DNA of 6,584 nucleotides from Actinomycetes bacterium (GCA_023412435.1 JAEYNS010000100.1:1-6584); one strand, 5' to 3'; shown: positions 1 to 6,114, counted from the first letter of the stretch. Made by a program: numbers and translations. The notes: generated by a model not told the origin, from the letters alone.

Positions 1-635
1 GTGTAGAAGGCTGTCGTCCGCTCGCCGGCAGCCGCGGCGTCCTCGGCGGGCGTGCCGGCGGCCACGGACTGCTCGGCCCAGCGGCGGCTGCTCGCTGTCA
101 TGAACTGCCGTGCCTGGGCGCCGGCTCCCCACGCGTCGGCATCCGAGGGCCGCCCCGCGCCGGTCCCGAGGTGGACGGCGAGCCCCAGCAGGCTCAGATC
201 CCATCCCACCCCGAGGGCGCCGGGACCGTAGGTCTGCCAGAACCCGGATTCGACCGAGCCGGAGTGGATCAGGCGCAGCCGGGCGTGTCCGGCGTCGACC
301 GGCTCGACCCGGACGTCGATCAGGCTGGCCGGCTCACCCATCACCCAGGTGGCGGTGAAACGTGACGGCGGCTCGCAGCTCTGCACCACCCCGCCGGCGT
401 TGCCCTCGACCTGGTAGCTGCCGCCGAGCCGGAGGTCTCCGTGCACCGGCGCGAACCAGCGCTCCAGCCGCCCGGCGGTGGTGACCGCATCCCACAGGTC
501 CGCGGCGTCGGTCGGGTAGACCTGGCTGATCTCCAGCGAGATCGTGGTGAGGTCGTCGCCGGCGGCGATCGCCACCGACCGGCTCACCTGGTCGAGTTGG
601 CCGGTGACGTACTGCTCGGGAAGGTCGGCGGTCAT
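1..635 (-). CDS. SRPBCC (START/AHSA1-like) domain protein, C-terminus beyond left edge
   Basis: The reading frame from ATG at 635 stays open to the window edge, giving 211 residues without a stop, so the gene is partial. The N-terminal part from about residue 30 looks like the SRPBCC fold of AHSA1-type proteins: a strand, then a helix with the typical LWDAVTTAGRLERWFAP stretch (47-63), then GDLRLGGSYQVEG and a strand-rich region ending near residue 127. The following segment (helical, with GWDLSLLGLAVHL) matches the C-terminal helix of the fold. The remaining tail is Ala-rich and continues past it, longer than the usual compact domain of about 150 residues. These proteins bind hydrophobic ligands in a cavity; the ligand here is unknown. 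The start is fixed by a perfect AAGGAGG at 640-646, four bases upstream, and an ATGA overlap with the stop of the ArsR-type repressor gene. ArsR-SRPBCC pairs are common in actinobacteria. No signal peptide is visible. Confidence 0.85.
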   Translation of the reverse strand, partial: MTADLPEQYVTGQLDQVSRSVAIAAGDDLTTISLEISQVYPTDAADLWDAVTTAGRLERWFAPVHGDLRLGGSYQVEGNAGGVVQSCEPPSRFTATWVMGEPASLIDVRVEPVDAGHARLRLIHSGSVESGFWQTYGPGALGVGWDLSLLGLAVHLGTGAGRPSDADAWGAGAQARQFMTASSRRWAEQSVAAGTPAEDAAAAGERTTAFY

Positions 636-973
636 GAGTCCTCCTTCTGCTGCCGGGCACGGGTGCCGCGGCGGATCTCGGTGTCGAGGGCGGCCAGCCG
701 GGGCTCCCAGAAGCGCCGGAACCCGGCCAGCCACGCGTCCACCTCACGCAGCGGTGCCGGGTTGACCGAATAGAGCCGCCGGGTGCCGGAGGGGCGGACG
801 TCGGTGAAGCCGCTCTCACGCAGCACCCGCAGGTGCTGGGAGACGGCCGGCTGGCTGATGCCGAACTCGCCCTGGACGATCCCGGTCAGTTCACCCGCCG
901 TGCGTTCGCCCCCGGCGAGCAGTTCGAGCAGCCGGCGTCGGACCGGATCACCCAGGATGTCGAGAGCGTGCAC
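632..973 (-). CDS. ArsR-family winged-helix transcriptional repressor
   Basis: A 113-residue protein of usual ArsR length. Residues 3-20 (ALDILGDPVRRRLLELLA) form the typical first helices; the recognition helix is about 40-53 (SQPAVSQHLRVLRE), followed by a beta wing (DVRPSGTRRLYSVN, 58-71) and a C-terminal helix with W81, F85 and W89 likely for dimerisation. There is no cysteine at all, so it is not a classical thiol-metal sensor; the signal is unknown. The frame stays open far upstream (to about 1486) across the neighbouring gene, but GTG at 973 is the only sensible start: it precedes the conserved domain and no in-frame ATG, GTG or TTG lies in the gap to the OsmC-like gene. No clear ribosome binding site precedes it, which fits a leaderless transcript from the promoter at 980-1008. 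It overlaps the SRPBCC gene by ATGA and probably controls both through the adjacent palindrome (inference). Confidence 0.93.
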   Translation of the reverse strand: MHALDILGDPVRRRLLELLAGGERTAGELTGIVQGEFGISQPAVSQHLRVLRESGFTDVRPSGTRRLYSVNPAPLREVDAWLAGFRRFWEPRLAALDTEIRRGTRARQQKEDS

Positions 974-979
974 CCGCCC

Positions 980-1008
980 ATTCTTCGGCGGTGACTTATA
1001 TAAGTCAA
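980..1008 (-). promoter_or_regulatory. Putative promoter of the ArsR-SRPBCC operon
   Basis: On the minus strand TTGACT (1008-1003, five of six to TTGACA) is followed after 17 bases by AAGAAT (985-980, four of six to TATAAT). Transcription would begin about at 973-974, that is at the GTG start codon, so the mRNA would be leaderless. An alternative uses TATAAG (1000-995) as the -10 with GTGACC (about 1026-1021), inside the end of the OsmC-like gene, at a longer spacing. Both are predictions by eye. Confidence 0.5.
992..1007. promoter_or_regulatory. Perfect 16-bp palindrome, probable ArsR-type operator
   Basis: TGACTTATATAAGTCA reads the same on both strands. It is an AT-rich island in very GC-rich DNA, lies 18 bp upstream of the repressor start codon, and covers most of the predicted -35 box and the spacer. 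ArsR dimers typically bind such short, AT-rich inverted repeats over their own promoters, so autorepression is the natural reading (inference). One base further on, at 1009-1024, lies a degenerate copy: GACCT/AGGTC arms with six bases between; GACCTATAT there matches GACTTATAT of the main site in eight of nine bases, suggesting a second weaker site. Confidence 0.6.
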
Positions 1009-1011
1009 GAC

Positions 1012-1455
1012 CTATATCGAGGTCACCCCTGGCCGCAGGGCGACAGGGGTGCCGGCCTCGACGGTGCGCGACACGGTGCACAGCCGCTGGTGAGACTGCT
1101 CGAGGGCCGCGGGCAGCCGCAGCCGGGCGGCGTCCCCGTCCTCGCCGGTGGGGAAGGCGACGGTGAAGACGACGTCGATGTCGGTCAGGATGTTGCCCCC
1201 GTCGCTCTCGCGTCCCTTCTGCCCGCTCGCCGTGACCACGAACTCGTCGGGCTCGGACCGGCGGGCGGTGATGCTGTCGACGTCGATCGCCGAGCAGCCG
1301 GCGAGGGCGGCCAGCAGGAGCTCGACCGGGCTGAACGAGTCCGGGTCGGTGCCCGACATGGTGATCTCGGCGCCCCGGGCGTTGCGGGCGCGGAACATCC
1401 CGGCGGCATCCCGGGTGACGACGACCTCGGTACGGGGCAATGGCGCGGCGGGCAC
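1012..1455 (-). CDS. OsmC/Ohr-family protein (probable thiol peroxidase)
   Basis: A 147-residue cytoplasmic protein of the usual length for the OsmC/Ohr fold. The two hallmark cysteines are present: C54 in SPVELLLAALAGCSAIDV (42-59), the conserved central helix, and C126 in QRLCTVSRTVEAGTPV (123-138). In characterised members this pair reduces organic hydroperoxides or peroxide with a dithiol partner; that role is inferred here. Its sequence looks closer to the general OsmC group than to typical Ohr, so the substrate cannot be given. The start is GTG at 1455, supported by AAGGAG at 1461-1466 with five bases of spacing; no ATG is nearby. The gene is divergent from the helicase and lies 38 bp upstream of the ArsR-type gene on the same strand, so read-through into that operon is possible, though the repressor has its own predicted promoter, which partly overlaps the end of this gene. 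Confidence 0.9.
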   Translation of the reverse strand: MPAAPLPRTEVVVTRDAAGMFRARNARGAEITMSGTDPDSFSPVELLLAALAGCSAIDVDSITARRSEPDEFVVTASGQKGRESDGGNILTDIDVVFTVAFPTGEDGDAARLRLPAALEQSHQRLCTVSRTVEAGTPVALRPGVTSI

Positions 1456-1484
1456 GACAACTCCTTGCGTGGGGACTTTCCTCC

Positions 1485-1490
1485 ACCCTA
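1485..1490 (-). promoter_or_regulatory. Possible -10 box for the OsmC-like gene
   Basis: TAGGGT on the minus strand fits the actinobacterial TAnnnT pattern and would give a transcript with a leader of about 23 bases containing the AAGGAG site. No convincing -35 box lies upstream, so this is weak. The whole divergent gap 1456-1532 must also carry the helicase promoter, for which I see only a very poor match (TTGCGT at 1465-1470, 18 bases, TACCGA at 1489-1494). Confidence 0.25.
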
Positions 1491-1532
1491 CCGACGGCGA
1501 TTGGGCGCCGCCGCCCCCGCCAGGGTGGGACG

Positions 1533-4058
1533 ATGGCGGGGATGCGGCTCGACCACCTGATCCCCGACAGCGGCGACGACCCCGACGCGCTCTACGAGGC
1601 GTTCGTCGGCTGGGCCGCCGACGACGGGCTGGCGCTGTACCCGCACCAGGACGAGGCGATCATCGACATCCTGACCGGGGCCAACACGATCGTCACCACC
1701 CCCACCGGCTCGGGCAAGACCCTGATCGCCACCGCCGCCCACTTCGCCTGCCTCGCCGCCGGTGGCCGCAGCTACTACACCGCACCGATCAAGGCGCTGG
1801 TGAGCGAGAAGTTCTTCGCGCTGTGCGACACCTTCGGCGCCGACAAGGTGGGGATGGTGACCGGCGACGCCGCGGTGAACCCCGACGCGCCGATCGTCTG
1901 CTGCACGGCCGAGATCCTCGCCAACCTCGCGCTGCGCGAGGGCGGGTCGGCACGGGTCGACCAGGTGGTGATGGACGAGTTCCACTTCATCGCCGACCCC
2001 GACCGCGGCTGGGCCTGGCAGGTGGCGCTGGTCGAGTTGCCGCAGGCCCAGTTCGTCATCATGTCGGCGACCCTCGGTGACGTCACGGAGCTCGCCCGGT
2101 CCCTGGCCGGGCGTACCGGCCGTCCGTCCAGCGTGATCGGTGGCGCGGTCCGTCCCGTCCCGCTGGAGTACAGCTGGTCGACCCGGCCGGTCCAGGAGAC
2201 CGTCGAGCTGCTGCTGCGTGACGCGAAGGTGCCGGTGTACCTGGTCCACCCGACCCAGGCCGCGGCCGTCGAGCGGGCCCAGGCGCTGCTCAGTTCAGGG
2301 CTGGCCGACAGGTCGAACCGCAGGGCGCTGGTGGAGGCGATGCAGGGCTTCCGGTTCGCCGGCGGCTTCGGGCAGACCCTTGCCAAGCTGCTCAACTCCG
2401 GGATCGCGGTCCACCACGCCGGGATGCTGCCGCGGTACCGACGGCTGGTCGAAACCCTCGCCCAGCGCGGTCTGCTGAGCGTGATCTGCGGGACCGATAC
2501 CCTCGGCGTCGGCATCAACGTCCCGATCCGCACAGTGCTGTTCGCCAGCCTGTCGAAGTTCGACGGACGGCGGCAGCGCATCCTGCGGGCCCGGGAGTTC
2601 CACCAGATCGCCGGCCGGGCGGGTCGTCCCGGGTTCGACACAGTGGGCTACGTGGTGGGCCAGGCACCCGATCACGTGGTCGAGAACGAGAAGGCCCTGG
2701 CCAAGGCCGGCAGCGACCCGAAGAAGCGCCGCCAGGTGCAGCGGAAGAAGGCTCCCGAGGGCTTCGTCCACTACACCGACGAGACCTTCGCCCGGCTGGC
2801 CGAAGCCGAGCCAGAACCGCTGACCGCCCGGATGCGGATCACCCACGCGCTGCTGCTGAACCTGCTGCAGCGTGACCAGGACACCGCCGTCGCGGTGCGC
2901 GAGTTGATCGACTCCAGCACCCCAGACCCGGCGGCGCGGCGCCGGCTCTACCGCCGTGCCCTGCAGTTGGGCAGGTCGCTGCTCGGCGCGGGCGTGGTGA
3001 CGCGGCTGCCGGAACCGACCCCTGGCGGACGCCGGTACGCGCTGCACGTCGACCTGCAGCACGATTTCGCGCTCAACCAGCCGCTGAGCGCGTTCGCGCT
3101 CGCCGCCCTCGACCTGCTCGACCGCGAATCACCCAGCTATGCCCTGGACGTCGTGAGCGTCATCGAGTCGACCCTCGAGGACCCGAAGGCTGTGCTGGTG
3201 CAGCAACAGTTCCGGGCCAAGGGCGAACTGCTCGCCGAGCTGAAGGCGGACGGGGTGGAGTACGAGGAACGGCTGGAGTTGCTCGACGAGGTGACCTGGC
3301 CTCGGCCGCTGGCCGACCTGCTCGAGCACGCCCACCAGCTGATGGTGGCGGGCCACCCGTGGCTGGCCGAGACCCCGGTCTCGCCGAAGTCGGTGGTTCG
3401 GGACATGGCGGAGCGGTCGATGACCTTCGGCGAGTACGTGGCGTTCTACAAGGTGCAACGCAGCGAGGGCCTGGTGCTGCGCTACCTCTCCGATGCCTAT
3501 CGGGCGCTGCGGCAGACGGTGCCGGAGCCGGCGCGGACCGACGAGCTGGAGGACCTGATCCAGTGGCTCGGTGAGGTCACCCGGCTGACGGACTCCTCGC
3601 TGCTGGACGAGTGGGCACGGCTGACCCGGCTCTCCGGGGCAGGACCGGCTGAGGAGCCGCCGCCGCCGACCCGGTCGGTGACGGGCAACGAGCGGGCCTT
3701 CCGGGTCCTGGTGCGCAACGCGATGTTCCGAAGGGTTCAGCTCGCCGCCGCCGACGATATCGAGGGGCTGCTGGCGCTGGATGCCGGGGAACCCGGCCGC
3801 ACCATGAGCTTCACCGACTGGGACAGGGCGCTGGGGGAGTACTACGACGAACACGACAACATCGGTCTCGACGCCGACGCCCGCGGACCCGGGCTGCTCG
3901 TCGTCGAGGCGGACGGTCGTACCTGGCGGCTCCGGCAGATCATCGACGACCCGGCGGGCAACCACGACTGGGCCGTCACCGCGGAGATCGACCTGGATGC
4001 CTGCGACGCCGCCGGCGACCTTGTCCTCCACGTCACCGGGTTCGGCAGGCTGGACTGA
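1533..4058 (+). CDS. Ski2-like superfamily 2 DEAD/DEAH helicase with DUF3516-type C-terminal region
   Basis: An 841-residue ATP-dependent helicase. All core motifs are intact: Q39 in LYPHQDEAI, Walker A TPTGSGKT (56-63), Ia APIKALV (84-90), Ib TAEIL (125-129), II DEFH (148-151), III SAT (178-180), the Ski2-typical IAVHHAGMLP (291-300), V TDTLGVGINVP (321-331) and VI QIAGRAGRPG (358-367). DEFH rather than DEAD, and the HHAGMLP motif, place it with Ski2/Mtr4-like proteins that unwind RNA or DNA 3' to 5'; the actual substrate is unknown. A basic stretch, KKRRQVQRKK (397-406), leads into about 430 residues of mostly helical sequence that resembles the actinobacterial DUF3516 region, assigned from memory of the family. 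The start is uncertain: ATG at 1533 has AGGGTGG (1522-1528) at fair spacing; ATG at 1542 (838 residues) is also possible; the frame is open back to 1440 but that would overlap the OsmC-like gene. It is not HelY by context alone. Cytoplasmic; no membrane segments. Confidence 0.93.
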   Translation: MAGMRLDHLIPDSGDDPDALYEAFVGWAADDGLALYPHQDEAIIDILTGANTIVTTPTGSGKTLIATAAHFACLAAGGRSYYTAPIKALVSEKFFALCDTFGADKVGMVTGDAAVNPDAPIVCCTAEILANLALREGGSARVDQVVMDEFHFIADPDRGWAWQVALVELPQAQFVIMSATLGDVTELARSLAGRTGRPSSVIGGAVRPVPLEYSWSTRPVQETVELLLRDAKVPVYLVHPTQAAAVERAQALLSSGLADRSNRRALVEAMQGFRFAGGFGQTLAKLLNSGIAVHHAGMLPRYRRLVETLAQRGLLSVICGTDTLGVGINVPIRTVLFASLSKFDGRRQRILRAREFHQIAGRAGRPGFDTVGYVVGQAPDHVVENEKALAKAGSDPKKRRQVQRKKAPEGFVHYTDETFARLAEAEPEPLTARMRITHALLLNLLQRDQDTAVAVRELIDSSTPDPAARRRLYRRALQLGRSLLGAGVVTRLPEPTPGGRRYALHVDLQHDFALNQPLSAFALAALDLLDRESPSYALDVVSVIESTLEDPKAVLVQQQFRAKGELLAELKADGVEYEERLELLDEVTWPRPLADLLEHAHQLMVAGHPWLAETPVSPKSVVRDMAERSMTFGEYVAFYKVQRSEGLVLRYLSDAYRALRQTVPEPARTDELEDLIQWLGEVTRLTDSSLLDEWARLTRLSGAGPAEEPPPPTRSVTGNERAFRVLVRNAMFRRVQLAAADDIEGLLALDAGEPGRTMSFTDWDRALGEYYDEHDNIGLDADARGPGLLVVEADGRTWRLRQIIDDPAGNHDWAVTAEIDLDACDAAGDLVLHVTGFGRLD

Positions 4059-4180
4059 CCGATCGCCGGCGGGGTCAAAGCGGCTGCCACACGCCCTCCG
4101 TCCCCCGTTCCGCGTCGCGTGCTGGGGGAGACCTGGGGTGTCCGGTGGCGGGTTCGTCGGGTGGCGGATCCTCCGGTCTC

Positions 4181-4197
4181 AAAAGGTGACCCTTTTT
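4181..4197. repeat. AT-rich short inverted repeat AAAAGG-TGAC-CCTTTT
   Basis: Arms 4181-4186 and 4191-4196 pair perfectly around four bases, followed by one further T. As an RNA hairpin it would be weak (four A-U and two G-C pairs), so it is a poor terminator for the helicase gene, though the trailing T run permits that reading. Alternatively it is a protein-binding site: it lies about 50-65 bp upstream of the predicted transcription start at 4245, a usual place for an activator. Confidence 0.35.
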
Positions 4198-4208
4198 CCT
4201 CACTCGAC

Positions 4209-4238
4209 TGGATTTCGCGCGCGCGGATCCTGTAAGGT
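4209..4238 (+). promoter_or_regulatory. Possible promoter upstream of the structured element
   Basis: TAAGGT at 4233-4238 fits TAnnnT; 18 bases upstream is TGGATT (4209-4214), only three of six to TTGACA. Transcription would begin about at 4245-4247, exactly where the 12-bp stem of the candidate RNA begins. That coincidence is the main support; the -35 box is weak. Confidence 0.35.
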
Positions 4239-4244
4239 TTCACC

Positions 4245-4330
4245 CGAGAGTGACGCGAGGTCGATGTTGTCTCCTGGGGGTGGGTAGACGGCTTTCAGCC
4301 CTTCGACCAGCGTCACTCTCGTTGCTTTCT
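4245..4330 (+). ncRNA. Candidate structured small RNA or 5' leader element
   Basis: A perfect 12-bp inverted repeat, 4245-4256 (CGAGAGTGACGC) with 4310-4321, encloses 53 bases. Inside it, after a 2x1 internal loop, GGTCGA (4259-4264) pairs with TCGACC (4303-4308). Within that, two hairpins abut: GTCTCC (4269-4274) with GG-T-AGAC (4283-4289, one bulged T) around a G-rich loop, and GGCT (4290-4293) with AGCC (4297-4300). Together this makes a three-way junction with nearly 18 bp of closing helix. The 3' flank TTGCTTTCT (4322-4330) is T-rich, as for a terminator tail. The plus strand is favoured by the TAAGGT box seven bases upstream, but the complement would fold nearly as well. I do not recognise it as a known riboswitch or RNA family. 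Since the next gene has its own promoter at its start codon, a separate RNA of about 85 nt is more likely than a leader. A seven-codon frame (ATG 4264, MLSPGGG) lies inside, probably by chance. Confidence 0.4.
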
Positions 4331-4354
4331 CCAGCCCGCCGCGTCCCCCTCGTG

Positions 4355-4384
4355 GTGACCGGCCGTCGCGGGCCTGTCTACGAT
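4355..4384 (+). promoter_or_regulatory. Probable leaderless promoter of the uridylyltransferase gene
   Basis: GTGACC (4355-4360, four of six to TTGACA) and TACGAT (4379-4384, four of six to TATAAT, fits TAnnnT) are 18 bases apart. Seven bases separate the -10 box from the ATG at 4392, so transcription should begin at or next to the start codon. No ribosome binding site precedes the ATG, as expected for a leaderless mRNA. Confidence 0.55.
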
Positions 4385-4391
4385 CGGATCC

Positions 4392-5747
4392 ATGAGCGAG
4401 CACGGGCTGTCCCTGGCCACCCGGAAGATGGTGGAGGCCGGCATCGATCCGGTGGCGATCACCGTCTTCTCCCACTACCACCGGCAGGCAGCCGAGGGCG
4501 TCACCGGACTGATCCGTGAGGACACCATCGAGCCGCTCAGCAACCCGATCCGGCTCGACCAGCTCACGGTGGACCCCGACCAGGCCCGGGCCGCACTCGC
4601 CCGGACAGCGATCATCAAGCTCAACTGCGGCCTCGGCACGTCCATGGGGCTCGACCGCGCCAAGTCGCTGCTGCCGGTGCGGGACGGGCGCAACTTCCTC
4701 GACCTGATCGTGGCGCAGGTGCGCCACGCCCGGCAGGCGTACGGCGTGCGGCTGCCGCTGCTGTTCATGGACAGCTTCCGGACCCGCGAGGACACCCTCG
4801 AGCACCTGGCACGCTACCCGGACCTCGCCGTCGGCGACCTTCCGCTGGACTTCCTGCAGAACGCCGAACCGAAGGTGAGGGCCGACGACCTGACCCCGGT
4901 CGAGTGGCCGGCCGACCCGAGCCTGGAGTGGTGCCCGCCGGGTCACGGCGACCTGTACCCGGCGTTGTGGGGCTCCGGGGTGCTGGACGCGCTGCTGGCG
5001 GCCGGGATCCGCTACGCCAGCGTCGCCAACGGAGACAACCTCGGCGCGGCCCCGGACGCGGCGCTGGCCGGGTGGTTCGCCGCCACGGGAGCGCCCTACG
5101 CCGCCGAGGTGTGTCCCCGCACCGTGAACGACCGCAAGGGCGGCCATCTGGCCGTCCGGCGCAGCGACGGCCGGCTCATCCTTCGCGACACCGCGCAGAC
5201 CGCGCCGGAGGAGCTGGAATTCTTCACCGACGAGTTCCGGCACCCCTTCTTCCACGCGAACAACCTGTGGCTGGACCTCGAGCAGGTGCGCGCCGCGCTG
5301 GTGGAGCGGGACGGGGTGCTCGGGCTGCCGCTCATCCGCAACGAGAAGACCGTCGACCCGACCGACCCGTCCTCGCCCCGCGTGATCCAGTTCGAGACCG
5401 CGATGGGATCAGCTATCGAGGTCTTCCCCGGCGCGCAGGCGATCGCGGTCGGCAGGGACAGGTTCCTGCCGGTGAAGACCACCAACGAACTGTTGCTGCT
5501 GCGCTCCGACGTCTTCCGGCTGGGAGCGGACGGCCGGCTCACCGCGGTCTCGGAGATCCCGCGGGTCGACCTCGACGACAGGTTCTACAAGCTGGTCGAC
5601 GACTTCGACGAGCGGGTCAGGGTGGTTCCCTCGCTGCGCCGCGCCGAGTCGCTGGTGGTACGTGGCGACTGGGTGTTCGACGCTCCCAGCGAGGTCGTGG
5701 GTGACGTGATTCTGGCCGACGAGGGTGGGCAGCGTCGCTACCGATGA
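4392..5747 (+). CDS. UDPGP-family UTP--glucose-1-phosphate uridylyltransferase
   Basis: A 451-residue soluble nucleotidyltransferase of the eukaryote-like UDPGP family, not the bacterial GalU type. It would make UDP-glucose from UTP and glucose 1-phosphate, for glycans, trehalose or cell-wall precursors; UDP-N-acetylhexosamine synthesis by a relative is less likely but not excluded. Visible motifs: the nucleotide-binding loop KLNCGLGTSMG (76-86) followed by DRAKSLLPV with K91; LLFMDSFRT, the usual substrate-binding strand; GHGDLY (184-189); VANGDNLGA (about 212-219), the family's metal- and uridine-binding strand; HANNLWLDL (N290, N291); and VKTTNELLLLRSD. The family loop normally reads LNGGLGT, so C79 replaces a highly conserved glycine (GGC to TGC would suffice). 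Length is typical of bacterial members. ATG at 4392 is chosen because the -10 box lies seven bases before it. The stop overlaps the next gene by ATGA. Confidence 0.9.
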   Translation: MSEHGLSLATRKMVEAGIDPVAITVFSHYHRQAAEGVTGLIREDTIEPLSNPIRLDQLTVDPDQARAALARTAIIKLNCGLGTSMGLDRAKSLLPVRDGRNFLDLIVAQVRHARQAYGVRLPLLFMDSFRTREDTLEHLARYPDLAVGDLPLDFLQNAEPKVRADDLTPVEWPADPSLEWCPPGHGDLYPALWGSGVLDALLAAGIRYASVANGDNLGAAPDAALAGWFAATGAPYAAEVCPRTVNDRKGGHLAVRRSDGRLILRDTAQTAPEELEFFTDEFRHPFFHANNLWLDLEQVRAALVERDGVLGLPLIRNEKTVDPTDPSSPRVIQFETAMGSAIEVFPGAQAIAVGRDRFLPVKTTNELLLLRSDVFRLGADGRLTAVSEIPRVDLDDRFYKLVDDFDERVRVVPSLRRAESLVVRGDWVFDAPSEVVGDVILADEGGQRRYR

Positions 5748-6109
5748 CCGGTCCCCGTTGGCAGGCCGCGCTCGCCTGGGCCCTGGTGGGCGAGCAGTTC
5801 GTGCTGCCAGAGCCCGGAGGGCCCGATCCCGAGGGGTTGGTCGGCGAACTGGCCGCCCGGGGCTGGACTGCGGCCGCGATCCGGCAGCACGCGGCCGTCG
5901 CGCTCGGGGCCGAACGTCCCTGGCCGCACCAGATCCCTGCCGCGTTGCGGGACGGGTGTGGTGCAGCGCAGCTGTTCGCGGCGCTCGGCCGGACGCGGGC
6001 GCTGCTCGGCCTGGTCAGCCTCGAGACCCGCGTGCCGTCCGGTCGCACCAGCCTCGACGCCGACGAGCTTCGCCTGCTGCGCGACGTGCCGCCGCACTAC
6101 GGCAGGTAG
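5744..6109 (+). CDS. Hypothetical protein, translationally coupled to the uridylyltransferase
   Basis: A 121-residue protein that I do not recognise. Its ATG overlaps the stop of the uridylyltransferase gene (ATGA at 5744-5747), so it is almost surely co-translated; GAGGGTGGG at 5721-5729 is too far for a good ribosome binding site. Third codon positions are mostly G or C, as in the neighbours, which supports this frame over the two antisense frames in the same DNA. The sequence looks soluble and mainly helical, with many Ala, Leu and Arg residues and four Trp; there is no signal peptide or membrane segment and only one cysteine (in DGCGAAQ). The C-terminal half holds LGRTRALLGLVSLETRVPSGRT, then DADELRLLRDVPPHYGR. 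The coupling suggests a role beside UDP-glucose synthesis, but that is only inference. Its stop is 5 bp from the stop of convergent mscL. Confidence 0.75.
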   Translation: MTGPRWQAALAWALVGEQFVLPEPGGPDPEGLVGELAARGWTAAAIRQHAAVALGAERPWPHQIPAALRDGCGAAQLFAALGRTRALLGLVSLETRVPSGRTSLDADELRLLRDVPPHYGR

Positions 6110-6114
6110 CCGAC

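Larger units (their letters stand above)
4059..4391. other. Intergenic region without a convincing protein gene
   Basis: Reading frames here are short or antisense extensions of neighbouring genes. The first part, to about 4180, is featureless GC-rich sequence with no clear terminator for the helicase gene. From 4181 on the region holds an AT-rich inverted repeat, a possible promoter, a strongly structured element and then the uridylyltransferase promoter, each listed separately. A CGCGCGCGCG run lies at 4216-4225, and the heptamer CGGATCC occurs three times (4165, 4224, 4385), probably by chance. Confidence 0.7.

Noticed and set aside
974..1486. Upstream extension of the repressor frame through the OsmC-like gene to a 284-residue protein
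   Set aside because: The extra part is Arg- and Gly-rich, out of frame with the OsmC-like gene that has both catalytic cysteines and a good ribosome binding site.
1440..1532. Earlier start of the helicase at 1440
   Set aside because: It would overlap the divergent OsmC-like gene and add an Arg-rich tail without family likeness; a ribosome binding site is present before 1533.
3129..4031. 300-residue antisense frame within the helicase gene
   Set aside because: Pro-, Gly- and Arg-rich shadow of the helicase coding region with no recognisable domain.
4216..4225. CGCGCGCGCG run as possible Z-DNA-forming sequence
   Set aside because: Only ten bases, and common in high-GC genomes.
3842..4243. 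Minus-strand frame of 133 residues beginning in the intergenic region
   Set aside because: GTG start without ribosome binding site, antisense to the helicase end, low-complexity composition.
4264..4287. Seven-codon leader peptide MLSPGGG inside the structured element
   Set aside because: Very short, with GAGG only three bases upstream; no run of regulatory codons. Most likely chance, so noted within the RNA entry only.
4165..4391. Three CGGATCC heptamers as a possible repeated regulatory site
   Set aside because: GGATCC also occurs inside coding sequence near 5006; spacing is irregular and nothing links the copies.
4200..5255. Long 351-residue frame on the minus strand; its end (ATRVTLVEGLKAVYPPPG...) looks rather protein-like
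   Set aside because: It is antisense to the well-supported uridylyltransferase and has no domain; the protein-like end coincides with the inverted repeat region. High-GC DNA gives such frames often.
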